A stretch of DNA of 62,687 nt from Merdimonas faecis (GCF_001754075.1 NZ_MIEH01000009.1:1-62687), one strand, 5' to 3'. Numbered from the stretch's first letter, positions 1 through 7,574 are shown. Numbers and translations: made by a program. The notes: a model not told the origin generated them from the sequence alone.

Positions 1-12
1 AAACTTTTCACT

Positions 13-981
13 TCAGCGTTTCATCCAAACAGACAATTTCTTTCGTCCCATCTTTGACAAAGCCTTGTCCGCAATGAACTTTCTTCCTTTAAAAGACATA
101 ATAAGATAAAATCTCCCGATTTGTCTTTTTATATCAAATATTGAACCAAAAACTTTGAGTATTTTTAATACATCCAAATATGATAAATCTCCCCGCCCTA
201 ATGCAGCCATTGTTCTAATATCATTATAATTATTTAATGCACCGCTTCTTCCTTTTAGTTTGAATCGAGTAATCAATTCAAGATGTGCACACTGATTTCT
301 CATCTCTTTCAATATAAACAATGCCTGCTCAAATGCCTTTGCATCCGTCAGTGCAAGGCCAAAATCTTTTAACACTTTTTCTTTTACAGTATCATCTAAA
401 AAGACAAATGTATAATACAAGCTCCCTAATGGTAAAGCTTTAATCGCAACCCAAAACGGAGGATCGGTATATTGATTCACATAATCCTTATCTCGCTTTA
501 ACTCATCAATAAAAGATCTGCTTCTGACGTTTCCATTTGGCCAATACTGTGTGGTTTTAAACAAATCAAATGAATTAAATCGATTTGTCAAATTGGTATC
601 TGTTACTGGCGGAGCACTATAGCATGCTGGATTTATATAATTTAAAGTATCCGCAGGTGTTTTGCAATATGTAGCTGCAAAATTATATGATATTGATGTT
701 CGAAGTCTGGCCTCCACATCAAATATTTTAAATAACGTATATTTTTTTAATTTCATATCAAAGAAAAATAAATCTCGAAAATCTTCAAAATACACATTTT
801 CATACTCTTTATTAGGAACATTCTTTTTTAAAAGTATAGATTCAAACCCATTAATCACATCAAAATAATTATATTGACTTAAAACTTTCGCAGCTTTCTT
901 TCTATTTTTGAATTTCAATCCTCTTCCAAGAAGTCCTGAAATCTGTTCATCTATTGTTTTAAATTCCTTAGTGACTGGCAT
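13..981 (-). CDS. Abi-family (AbiD/AbiF type, Abi_2) HEPN protein
   Basis: A 322-residue protein of the Abi_2 abortive-infection family. Members are thought to act as phage-triggered toxins, many of them HEPN ribonucleases. The N-terminal block around residues 12-60 (helix, then a YNYFDVING stretch) is typical of the family. A HEPN-type R-x4-H motif is visible at R228-H233 (RNQCAH), the expected catalytic pair. Length fits the family. The ATG follows AGAGGT by about 6 nt. A short promoter-plus-terminator leader precedes it (1010-1094), so expression may be attenuated or tied to a small RNA. It lies next to transposon remnants, consistent with horizontal transfer. Family call is confident; RNase activity is inferred from the motif. 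Confidence 0.87.
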   Translation of the reverse strand: MPVTKEFKTIDEQISGLLGRGLKFKNRKKAAKVLSQYNYFDVINGFESILLKKNVPNKEYENVYFEDFRDLFFFDMKLKKYTLFKIFDVEARLRTSISYNFAATYCKTPADTLNYINPACYSAPPVTDTNLTNRFNSFDLFKTTQYWPNGNVRSRSFIDELKRDKDYVNQYTDPPFWVAIKALPLGSLYYTFVFLDDTVKEKVLKDFGLALTDAKAFEQALFILKEMRNQCAHLELITRFKLKGRSGALNNYNDIRTMAALGRGDLSYLDVLKILKVFGSIFDIKRQIGRFYLIMSFKGRKFIADKALSKMGRKKLSVWMKR

Positions 982-1004
982 TATTTTACCTCTATTACAT
1001 TAGC

Positions 1005-1059
1005 GTATTAAAAAACCTCTCAGCACAAAAAATACTGAGAGGAATTCGCATTTTTCGAC
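1005..1059 (-). ncRNA. Candidate short leader RNA of the abi gene
   Basis: Inferred transcript of about 55 nt between the predicted start (near 1059) and the terminator at 1010-1042. To my knowledge a conserved structured RNA class is described upstream of abiF genes, and type III toxin-antitoxin loci also place an RNA antitoxin and terminator before the toxin. I did not match this sequence to a covariance model, so its identity is a hypothesis. Confidence 0.4.
1010..1042 (-). terminator. Intrinsic terminator in the leader of the abi gene
   Basis: On the minus strand an 8-bp perfect stem CCTCTCAG/CTGAGAGG with an 11-nt loop is followed directly by six T. It ends only about 30 nt before the abi start codon and lies downstream of a promoter, so it should stop most transcripts before the gene. 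Confidence 0.8.
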
Positions 1060-1065
1060 AGAATA

Positions 1066-1094
1066 AGCATATCACTTAACTCTGTTTTTTTCAA
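1066..1094 (-). promoter_or_regulatory. Predicted promoter of abi leader
   Basis: Minus strand TTGAAA (1089-1094) and TATGCT (1066-1071) separated by 17 nt. It lies downstream of the TnpV relic and upstream of the leader hairpin. Confidence 0.55.
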
Positions 1095-1136
1095 TATAAT
1101 TACAATGATAAGGATAAGCTTCTTTTCTATTATTAC

Positions 1137-1502
1137 TTAATATATCAACTCGCTCAATACAATTTCTTCTGCACGATTGTGGATGCTACCCATTCTCTGA
1201 ATCCATTCCCACTGATTATCCGCTTTCATTTTCTCAGTCACAGACTCAGCTTTTTACATCTGACTTATGATGACTTGCAATCTTTCCTGTGCCTGATTGT
1301 TTATATCCGCAAGATAAGTCCAGAGCTTGCAACTAAGCACCAAATCATTAAACAGTATCGGATTATTCTCTCTTAAATACTCTCGATGCATACGTCCATA
1401 CTTTCCGATAGGACGCTTTTCCTCCGGTAACTTCAAATCCGGTATGTAATAATCCCCAACCAGTACATAATCAATTCCGTTTTTCGTAATTCTTTCTTTC
1501 AT
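1137..1502 (-). pseudogene. TnpV-like transposon protein, interrupted by an in-frame stop
   Basis: The first 82 codons encode a typical TnpV start (KNGIDYVLVGDYYIPDL, then GRMHREYLREN). An in-frame TAA follows, and the same frame then continues for 38 more codons (KAESVTEKMKADNQ to AEEIVLSELIY) to a TAA at 1137-1139. The joined reading frame is 121 codons, about the usual family length, so a single nonsense change has split an otherwise intact gene. TnpV is carried by clostridial transposons and conjugative elements; its function is poorly known. No transposase or integrase remains nearby, so this is a relic. Confidence 0.85.
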
Positions 1503-1571
1503 CGTATTTTGACCTCTTTCACAACGTATTTATCATAGCTTGACTTCATCTGTCGTAAAAGTGTCGCAAAT

Positions 1572-1682
1572 TCAGGTTAGATTTTGAAAAAATCTTTGAT
1601 TTTTAAAGGTTTTTAGCACTATTTTCGTCACTTGCTGTGGCACACGAATAGTAATTTTATCATAATCTCTATATACCTCCAT
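1572..1682 (-). pseudogene. Possible remnant of a small ribbon-helix-helix-like protein
   Basis: A 36-codon frame beginning ATG at 1682 contains DKITIRVPQQVTK, resembling the beta-strand of short DNA-binding proteins common on mobile elements. It then runs into low-complexity sequence and a stop. GGAGG overlaps the first codons, so even the start is unsure. Best read as a truncated remnant upstream of the TnpV relic. Confidence 0.3.
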
Positions 1683-1694
1683 TTTGTATTTTTT

Positions 1695-1831
1695 GTGTGT
1701 GGAATTATTGCCATTTGACATCTAACAGCAAAGAAAAATAGCATACATCCTTTTTCTTATGTACTGCTTATGCGTTAATCAGAGTATTCGCTTAACTCTT
1801 CCCACTCTTCATGATTCCCACAACGCCGTAG
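1695..1831. repeat. Direct repeat copy A flanking the AbiE island
   Basis: Two blocks match copy B at 4531-4751: 1695-1724 against 4531-4560, and 1751-1831 against 4671-4751. The second block is about 81 bp with roughly nine differences. In copy B the blocks are separated by about 85 bp of extra sequence. Block 2 covers the 3' end of the zinc-ribbon gene at 1775-1957. Confidence 0.75.
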
Positions 1832-1957
1832 ATAGTCCTTGCCGCCATCAACAGCCACAGCTCCACATTTACAAAACTTGAAATCATGGCGATGAGCGCT
1901 TTCTATTATATCACCGCACTTTTTGCATCGGATCTTATTTATAATAATCTTCTCCAT
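1775..1957 (-). CDS. Small zinc-ribbon-like hypothetical protein
   Basis: A 60-residue protein with two Cys pairs, CKKC near residue 10 and CKC near residue 28, plus an intervening His-x-His, suggesting a zinc ribbon. The C-terminus is acidic and aromatic (GNHEEWEELSEYSD). GGAGGTTG precedes the ATG by 7 nt. It lies 90 bp downstream of the GIY-YIG gene on the same strand and could be the last gene of that operon. A 3' fragment of a second, diverged copy occurs at 4677-4755. I recognise it only as a small conserved Firmicute protein; its function is unknown. Confidence 0.7.
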   Translation of the reverse strand: MEKIIINKIRCKKCGDIIESAHRHDFKFCKCGAVAVDGGKDYLRRCGNHEEWEELSEYSD

Positions 1958-2047
1958 GCAATCAACCTCCAGGTAATTTTCTTCTATCTCTCTTTGCTAA
2001 ACTTCTCGATAAGATAATTTACATTATCGGAACATCATTTATAAAAA

Positions 2048-2707
2048 TTAAAATCCAATCCGTGCCCTAATATCATTTAGCCACTCGCCTTTATATTTAA
2101 AGAACCTCGGGCCGGCAATAGAATATTTCTTCCCTGATATACGCTTTGCAGCAGCTGTCAGCGACATTTCTTTTCCTTGATATTCCACTTTTTTATCACC
2201 AACAACTTTACACTTAATATCTGGATTATTATAGTATTCTATTTCTTCTCCTACTGAAATTTGGCACTTAGAAAATGAAAAATTCTCTGCTTTTTCGTGG
2301 CTTTCTGTATCAATTTCTTGCGCCAACTGTTCTTCCTGTGCTTCGATATCACTTGGAACAACCAATTTCAAATTTTCTTTACAATCATGAATTTCCGCCA
2401 TTGCTTCCAAAATTGCATAAGCTTCTTCTGGTTGCATAGCATAAAATTCACGAACTCTTCTCTGTCCATTAAAATCATCTATGGACCGCAGATCTGGATT
2501 CAACTTATCAATAATTGTATGAAGCTTTAAATCTGACAACCTGGAATTCACTTCGTATGTGGCATATACCCTGAAAGCGAATGGAATACATTCACTACGG
2601 TTTAATTGTTTCAATCGTTTGTCAATATCATCTGCATATCCTATTTTCACATAATCTGGGAAAGAGGGATTTGTGAGAATATATATTACACCTTTTGTGT
2701 CACTCAT
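2048..2707 (-). CDS. GIY-YIG family nuclease-like protein
   Basis: 219 residues. The N-terminus (GVIYILTNPSFPDYVKIGYA) has the GIY-YIG pattern of the T5orf172/MUG113 type: a V-I-Y strand, then Y-V-K-I-G, then D-KR-L. The family cleaves DNA with a single metal ion. The last 45 residues (SLTAAAKRISGKKYSIAGPRFFKYKGEWL) resemble the small C-terminal module found on many such proteins, which may bind nucleic acid. GGAGG precedes the ATG. The start overlaps the end of the frameshifted small gene, so translation was probably coupled. Being in an AbiE operon suggests a defence or mobile-element role; this is inference. Confidence 0.78.
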   Translation of the reverse strand: MSDTKGVIYILTNPSFPDYVKIGYADDIDKRLKQLNRSECIPFAFRVYATYEVNSRLSDLKLHTIIDKLNPDLRSIDDFNGQRRVREFYAMQPEEAYAILEAMAEIHDCKENLKLVVPSDIEAQEEQLAQEIDTESHEKAENFSFSKCQISVGEEIEYYNNPDIKCKVVGDKKVEYQGKEMSLTAAAKRISGKKYSIAGPRFFKYKGEWLNDIRARIGF

Positions 2708-2908
2708 ATATTTTTTCCTCCGATACGTTATACGTTGTCAGCAATGCTTTCATCTTACTGGCAACTTCTTCGGGCAGAGCAGTATCCATGCCGCCCACCT
2801 CATTAGGTAATTTCTTATAATCCCCGCTGCAAACCAGTCTTTTCTTGAATCGCTGGTTCCGCTTTTTAAAGTCAAATGAAGCTCCTTAATAAACTTCTCA
2901 GCCATCAT
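2700..2908 (-). pseudogene. Small AbiE-operon gene broken by a one-base frameshift
   Basis: ATGATGGCTGAG overlaps the AbiEii stop and follows AGGGGAT. The first frame reads MMAEKFIKEL to DSRKDWFAAG. After a GGGG run near 2840 the sensible sequence moves to another frame, reading DYKKLPNEVGGMD to VSEEKIYE, and stops at 2700-2702 inside the start of the GIY-YIG gene. Adding one G (GGGG to GGGGG) would restore one protein of about 70 residues. Staying in the first frame gives an implausible Trp/Leu tail ending at 2750. This is either a real loss or an assembly error in a homopolymer. Function unknown. Confidence 0.7.
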
Positions 2909-3815
2909 ACTTATCCCCTTGCTCCCATACATTTGTAGCCGCAAACCATTGTTCACCGAAAGAGTCCTTGTTGATTACTGCTGCGATTGGCTTGGTTAGG
3001 AATGCCCTGATTGTCCGCAGGACAGTACTATAACTATCTGTCTTCGTATCAATTTTTCGACAGAATACCTTCCACTTTTTCTGCATAGCCTCGTCATCAT
3101 CGAAAGCCATCACCTGTTCAAATTGCTCAATAGTAAATATGTGGCCACGATTTTCAAAGGTTTTTCTCAAAGCTTCAGTTAGGATAGCGCCATCAAAGTC
3201 AAATTTATTTGCAAGATAATAGATGTCATAGTAATCCTTCATTCGGCTGGAGAACTCCATCAGATTGAGAATGGCATCAATTTTTTCAGCAATGGTTGTT
3301 TCGAGAGAGTATGTATTTACGGTAAGGGCTACAAAATCCTCCAACTGAGTTGGAATTCTACGTTTCTCCTGATTCGGTACGATGACATCTCCCACACCAA
3401 AGTCAATACTGAATGGAGTTTTGGTGTTCTTGATTCTTGCCACCAAGGAAGCACCGATTCCAGCGTATTCCTTTGTAACGGAGATTGGAGCAATGCCCGT
3501 AATTTCAAATGTAACAAACTCATTACCTGTAGGTGTGGAAATGATATCTTCCAGCACTTTTTTCAACTGCTCTGGGGTATTTGGAACTCTCCTGAGCAGG
3601 AAATCTACATCCACAGTCACTCGACTATCAAAATCGGTAACCGAGTAAATAAACAGCCCGCCTTTCAGGACAAGGTTTTCGGAATATTTTGATTTCTCCA
3701 AGCGACGCAGGAATTCTTCCTGGCAAAAGAGCTGTAGGCACAGCTGATAGCTTCTTCCATTTTTCTTACTTTTATTTTTTAGCCGTGCAAGCACAGATGC
3801 AGCAGTATCAGCCAT
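2898..3815 (-). CDS. AbiEii-family nucleotidyltransferase toxin
   Basis: 305 residues of the AbiEii/DUF1814 nucleotidyltransferase family, the toxin of type IV-like AbiE systems. Characterised relatives use a nucleotidyltransferase fold to inactivate tRNAs or otherwise stop growth. The signature is near residues 48-75: LVLKGGLFIYS, then VTVDVDFL, giving the KGG and DxD nucleotide/metal motifs. The later ETTIAEKIDAIL and RMKDYYDIYYL blocks are the conserved helical motifs with K and D. The ATG lies 8 bp inside the AbiEi gene, so toxin translation is coupled to the antitoxin. Length is normal. Confidence 0.9.
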   Translation of the reverse strand: MADTAASVLARLKNKSKKNGRSYQLCLQLFCQEEFLRRLEKSKYSENLVLKGGLFIYSVTDFDSRVTVDVDFLLRRVPNTPEQLKKVLEDIISTPTGNEFVTFEITGIAPISVTKEYAGIGASLVARIKNTKTPFSIDFGVGDVIVPNQEKRRIPTQLEDFVALTVNTYSLETTIAEKIDAILNLMEFSSRMKDYYDIYYLANKFDFDGAILTEALRKTFENRGHIFTIEQFEQVMAFDDDEAMQKKWKVFCRKIDTKTDSYSTVLRTIRAFLTKPIAAVINKDSFGEQWFAATNVWEQGDKYDG

Positions 3816-4413
3816 TCAGCAACACCTCCATTATTTCGGTAACTTTTTTGTATACTCTTAGTTTCTTTGCGTATCCTGAAAGGTTTTGTAGATTTTTTTT
3901 AGAATCATTTGCATAGGCGTTCAATGCCTTATTAAAGGTTTCATTGTCCAGTCTTGAACGATATTTGAAACAATCACAAATTGTACGCTCCCGATCATAT
4001 ATAGGAAGTATAATTCCGCTAAAGTCGTCAGTTGTTTTGCCCAGTTCATATATCTCTGGTTGTACATAGTAAGTTTGCAATGCCAACACATCTACGTCGA
4101 GTTTTGTTCGAGACATAGATCTCGGTACCGCAATAGACCATTTCCGAGGAGCAAAGTCACTATAGCCATAATGGAAAAGGGCTGATTCCACACAAACAAT
4201 TGCCTTTGGAATCAGTGTTGCAAGTAGTCGTTCTTCTGAAGGTATATCCTCCTCGGCAAGTTGATAATATCCGTGTCGAATACGAGCAAGGTATCCGGCG
4301 TTACACATATTCACAACATCGACGGCACAGATTCCTGCGGCAACAAAATCTGCTGATTTGGCAATACCTCCCTTTTCTATAATAATCTGTTTTGCAAGCC
4401 TTCTATTATCCAC
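3808..4413 (-). CDS. AbiEi-family antitoxin / transcriptional regulator
   Basis: 201 residues. The N-terminus is a winged-helix AbiEi domain (KGGIAKSADFVAAGI, then CNAGYLARIRHGYYQL) which in characterised systems binds inverted repeats in its own promoter. The C-terminal half (CVESALFHYG, then YDRERTICDCFKYR) matches the AbiEi antitoxin domain. Translation starts at GTG 4411-4413. It is first in the operon, with AbiEii overlapping its end by 8 bp. It should neutralise the toxin and autoregulate the operon from the promoter at 4476-4503. Confidence 0.88.
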   Translation of the reverse strand: MDNRRLAKQIIIEKGGIAKSADFVAAGICAVDVVNMCNAGYLARIRHGYYQLAEEDIPSEERLLATLIPKAIVCVESALFHYGYSDFAPRKWSIAVPRSMSRTKLDVDVLALQTYYVQPEIYELGKTTDDFSGIILPIYDRERTICDCFKYRSRLDNETFNKALNAYANDSKKNLQNLSGYAKKLRVYKKVTEIMEVLLNG

Positions 4414-4475
4414 ATATTCACCAACTTTCGATATTAAAAATCACGCACACTTAATTTGTTTTTGTATCCGTATTT

Positions 4476-4503
4476 ATTATAACATTTAGATTTAAATATT
4501 CAA
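4476..4503 (-). promoter_or_regulatory. Predicted promoter of the AbiE operon
   Basis: Minus strand TTGAAT (4498-4503), 16-nt spacer, and an extended -10 TGTTATAAT (TATAAT at 4476-4481). It lies about 60 bp before the AbiEi GTG. Confidence 0.65.
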
Positions 4504-4530
4504 TATTTTTACACACAAATTTATGCTTGT

Positions 4531-4751
4531 GTGTGTGGAATTATTGTCGTTTGACATCTAAAAACAAAGAATAAAATGATTACAATCACGAAATCATCAA
4601 TTATTATGTGATAGCAACCGAAAAGCAAAGAAAAGACTTGATACTACTTATCGAAGAATAGCAAACAGCATTTTTCTTATGTGCCGCTTATGCGTCGGTC
4701 AAAGTATTCACTCAACTCTTCCCACTCTTCACGATTCCCACAACGCCGTAG
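4531..4751. repeat. Direct repeat copy B flanking the AbiE island
   Basis: Diverged second copy of the segment at 1695-1831, in the same orientation, on the far side of the AbiE/GIY-YIG operon. It carries extra sequence between its two matching blocks. Confidence 0.75.
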
Positions 4752-4755
4752 AAAT
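4677..4755 (-). pseudogene. 3' fragment of a second zinc-ribbon gene
   Basis: The frame reads FLRRCGNREEWEELSEYF, nearly the same as the end of the gene at 1775-1957, but the upstream two thirds is missing: sequence above 4755 does not match. Its stop codon lies further downstream than in the intact copy. It marks a recombination or insertion boundary next to the chromosomal amidase gene. Confidence 0.75.
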
Positions 4756-4865
4756 TGTAAGTTCCTGATATATTATTGCTCCTTAAATCCGACTCTGTTA
4801 TCATGATGGCATAGACCCCCATACCTGCTGCAAATTTCTTTGTGTTCAAAAAGGAGGAAACTATC

Positions 4866-5756
4866 TTGAGCCAAGATCATAAGATAAAAATTGCCCTGTT
4901 ACAGATTGCCCCCGAAAGCACGCTGGAAGCGAACCTTGAAAAAGGTCTCCGCTGCTGCAAAGAAGCCAAACGAAAGGAAGCTGATATCGCCCTGTTCCCT
5001 GAAATGTGGAGTAATGGATACCATATTTATGGGCGTCCTGTAAGTGAATGGCAGGCAGAAGCACTCTCTGTAGACAGCGACTTTGTGAATGCTTTCGGAC
5101 GTTTAGCCAGGGAGCTCGACATGGCTATTGGCATCACCCTACTTGAAAAATGCGAAACCGCGCCCCGCAATACAGTTGTTCTCTTTGACAGATTCGGAGA
5201 GCGGAAATTTGTATATGCCAAAGTGCATACCTGCGACTTTGGAGCCGAGCATGATCTTACACCCGGCGAGGATTTTTATGTCTCAACCCTTGATACAGCG
5301 TGCGGTCCGTTGGAAGTTGGCGCTATGATCTGCTATGACAGGGAATTTCCTGAAAGCGCAAGGATTTTGATGCTCAAAGGAGCAGAGCTGATCCTGGTTC
5401 CTAATGCCTGTCCGATGGAGATTAACCGGCTTTCCCAGCTCCGTGCCAGGGCCTATGAAAATATGACGGCGATCGCCACCTGTAATTATCCAGAAACAGT
5501 CCCCGACTGTAATGGACATTCCAGTGTTTTTGATGGAATCGCCTATCTTCCCGAGTCAGACGCTTCACGGGATACCTGCATTTTGCAGGCGGATGGACAG
5601 GAAGGGATATATATTGCAGAACTGAATCTGGAACAGCTTCGCAGTTATCGAAAAAATGAAGTACACGGCAATGCCTACCGGCATCCGAAAAAATACGGAC
5701 TTTTAACAGACACCAAGATTAGTGATCCGTTTATCAGAAATGACTACCGGGAATAA
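4866..5756 (+). CDS. Carbon-nitrogen hydrolase (nitrilase superfamily amidase)
   Basis: 296 residues with the Glu-Lys-Cys triad of the nitrilase superfamily: E46 in ALFPEMW, K in VYAKVHTCDF, and C in GAMICYDREFPE. Such enzymes hydrolyse amides or N-carbamoyl compounds through a Cys thioester; the substrate here cannot be assigned. I place the start at TTG 4866, 8 nt after AAGGAGGAA. The in-frame GTG at 4842 would put that ribosome site inside the gene. It is the first chromosomal-type gene to the right of the AbiE island and stands alone, ending at a shared stem-loop terminator. Confidence 0.87.
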   Translation: MSQDHKIKIALLQIAPESTLEANLEKGLRCCKEAKRKEADIALFPEMWSNGYHIYGRPVSEWQAEALSVDSDFVNAFGRLARELDMAIGITLLEKCETAPRNTVVLFDRFGERKFVYAKVHTCDFGAEHDLTPGEDFYVSTLDTACGPLEVGAMICYDREFPESARILMLKGAELILVPNACPMEINRLSQLRARAYENMTAIATCNYPETVPDCNGHSSVFDGIAYLPESDASRDTCILQADGQEGIYIAELNLEQLRSYRKNEVHGNAYRHPKKYGLLTDTKISDPFIRNDYRE

Positions 5757-5784
5757 GATACTGGCATAGATACCCAGACGTACA

Positions 5785-5820
5785 AAAGGGGAATACCGGC
5801 GCCTGCCTGTATTCCCCTTT
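5785..5820. terminator. Bidirectional terminator
   Basis: Perfect 12-bp stem (5785-5796 with 5809-5820, GGGGAATAC core) flanked by A and T runs, between two convergent genes. Confidence 0.85.
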
Positions 5821-5845
5821 ATAAATCCTATGTTCTTTGATCAGA

Positions 5846-6733
5846 CTATTTTACCTCAACCAGCTCAATCCGGAAGTTTAATTCTTTTCCGGCCATCTCA
5901 TGGTTTGCATCAAAAGTGATCGTCGTCTCTTCCTTTGCCACCACTTTCACCGGGAAGGGCTGTCCATACTGATTGGTCAGATAAACCTGCTGCCCAACCT
6001 GTGCTTCTTCGGATCCCGGAAGCTGTGCGATCTGGGCAGTAAATACTGCGTTTGGATCCGGCATACCGTAGGCTTCCTCCGGCATCAAATGCACATCCAC
6101 AATCTGTCCCACTTCCATATCTGCAACGGCAGCGTCAAATCCTGGGATCATCTGTCCGGCGCCGCAGACAAACTCCAGCGGTTCCCCACGGTCATAAGAA
6201 GAGTTAAACTGGGTTCCATCGTTAAAGGTTCCCTTATAGTGGGTACGGCAGGTCTTTCCTACGTTGCGTCCGGTCAGTGTCGGCTGTGCGCCGCATCCTC
6301 CGCCGCAGCTGCTTCCACAGCCGCCTCCGCAGGAATGGCCCTCTTCATGATCTCCACAGGAGTGGCCTTCCTCATGGTCTCCACAGCTGTGGCCTTCTCC
6401 GTGATGATGGTCACAGTTCGCTCCTGTAGACACCAGTTCTCCATTCAGATAAGCTTCTACTGCCTGATCTGTATCTCCTTCTGCTCCGGAACATAATTCC
6501 ACACCTGCCTCTGCAAGAGCAGCCTGGGCTCCACCGCCGATGCCGCCGCAGATCAGCACATCTACTTTCTGCTCCGCCAGGAGTCCTGCCAATGCGCCAT
6601 GTCCTACGCCATTAGAACCGATCACTTCACTGGAAATGACCTGATTATTTTCCACTTCATATACCTTGAAAGACTCGGTTCTTCCAAAATGCTGAAATAT
6701 GTTTCCATTATCATAAGTCACTGCTATTTTCAT
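5846..6733 (-). CDS. NifX-domain / His-Cys linker / FKBP-type peptidyl-prolyl isomerase fusion
   Basis: 295 residues in three parts. Residues 1-105 match the NifB/NifX dinitrogenase iron-molybdenum cofactor domain (MKIAVTYDNGNIFQHFG, then VDVLICGGIGGGA), which binds Fe-S or metal-cofactor fragments. Residues 108-150 are rich in His and Cys, with three tandem GHSCGDHEE-like units and then GGGCGSSCGGGCG, a likely metal chelator. Residues 160-295 are an FKBP/SlyD-like isomerase (VGKTCRTHYKGTFNDGTQFNSS, with Q-M-I-P-G-F and the inserted chaperone-like flap). SlyD itself joins an isomerase to a metal-binding tail, so a role in metalloprotein maturation is a reasonable inference. It appears monocistronic. 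Confidence 0.88.
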   Translation of the reverse strand: MKIAVTYDNGNIFQHFGRTESFKVYEVENNQVISSEVIGSNGVGHGALAGLLAEQKVDVLICGGIGGGAQAALAEAGVELCSGAEGDTDQAVEAYLNGELVSTGANCDHHHGEGHSCGDHEEGHSCGDHEEGHSCGGGCGSSCGGGCGAQPTLTGRNVGKTCRTHYKGTFNDGTQFNSSYDRGEPLEFVCGAGQMIPGFDAAVADMEVGQIVDVHLMPEEAYGMPDPNAVFTAQIAQLPGSEEAQVGQQVYLTNQYGQPFPVKVVAKEETTITFDANHEMAGKELNFRIELVEVK

Positions 6734-6819
6734 ATCTGAAACCTCCCAAATATTTTCCTGCTTATTTTAACACATACAGGAAACTTTTTGAATACAACGC
6801 TTTATTTTTATTCTGCCCC

Positions 6820-7560
6820 TTATTTCATCACCAGCTCCGGATGAAAGTTCAGGTAATCTCCTGAGACCAGCATATATCTGACGCCGTGAAATTCTCCCCT
6901 CAAGCTGTCCCCGAACCGGCTTTCTCCATGGCAGTGGGAATATACAACTGCGGTGACCCCGTATTCTTCCGCGATCTCTGTAAACGGCGATGTTTCCTCC
7001 AGGATACTGGTCGGCGGATAGTGCAGAAACATGATATATTTCTCATACCCCGCTTCCTTTGCCTGCCGGAAAGATTCCCTGAGGCGTGCCGTTTCCCTTT
7101 TTACAAGCTTTCTGGCCCGGGCCTCCTTTTCCTCGTCCCATCCGACCACTCGTCCCCGGAAATCCAGATAGAAGGGGCCTTCAAAGGTATATCCCTTTGT
7201 TCCTACCAGCGCATAATCTTGATAGGCAAAAAAATTATTTTGCAGAAAGAAGAGTCTGTCTTTAAATTCCTCGTTTAACCGGTCTGTCTTTTTCGCATCC
7301 CAGAACATATCGTGGTTGCCTCTGAGCAGGACCTTACGCCCCGGCAGCTTCTCTATAAACGCCAGATCTTCAAGGCATTCGGATAATCTCTTTCCCCAGG
7401 AATGGTCTCCTGTCAGCACCAGTGTATCCTCCGGCTTTACAATCTTACTGACGTATTTTTCAATCTTATGTTCATGATTCTTCCAGACCTTCCCAAACTT
7501 ATCCATGGATTTATCTGACTGGAAACTTAGATGCAGGTCTCCCAATGCATACAGCGCCAT
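6820..7560 (-). CDS. Calcineurin-type metallophosphoesterase
   Basis: 246 residues with the full metal-site series: GDLHL (residues 7-11), GDHSWG (about 51), RGNHD (about 80), a late H in FLHYPP, and HCHG near 210. These bind two metal ions in phosphoesterases. The substrate is unknown; the family is a conserved Firmicute group of predicted cytoplasmic phosphohydrolases. It sits 14 bp after a small conserved gene and may be the last gene of a run that begins with the TrmH-like or ATPase gene. Confidence 0.87.
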   Translation of the reverse strand: MALYALGDLHLSFQSDKSMDKFGKVWKNHEHKIEKYVSKIVKPEDTLVLTGDHSWGKRLSECLEDLAFIEKLPGRKVLLRGNHDMFWDAKKTDRLNEEFKDRLFFLQNNFFAYQDYALVGTKGYTFEGPFYLDFRGRVVGWDEEKEARARKLVKRETARLRESFRQAKEAGYEKYIMFLHYPPTSILEETSPFTEIAEEYGVTAVVYSHCHGESRFGDSLRGEFHGVRYMLVSGDYLNFHPELVMK

Positions 7561-7574
7561 AACCTTTTCTCCTT

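Noticed and set aside
6325-6405. Short tandem DNA repeats that might suggest a CRISPR array
   Set aside because: They encode three in-frame GHSCGDHEE-like units inside a real gene; there are no unique spacers and no cas genes.
5900-6496. Plus-strand 198-codon frame opposite the NifX-FKBP gene
   Set aside because: Shadow created by the repetitive His/Cys coding sequence; the Ala/Ser/Thr-rich repeats have no start signal.
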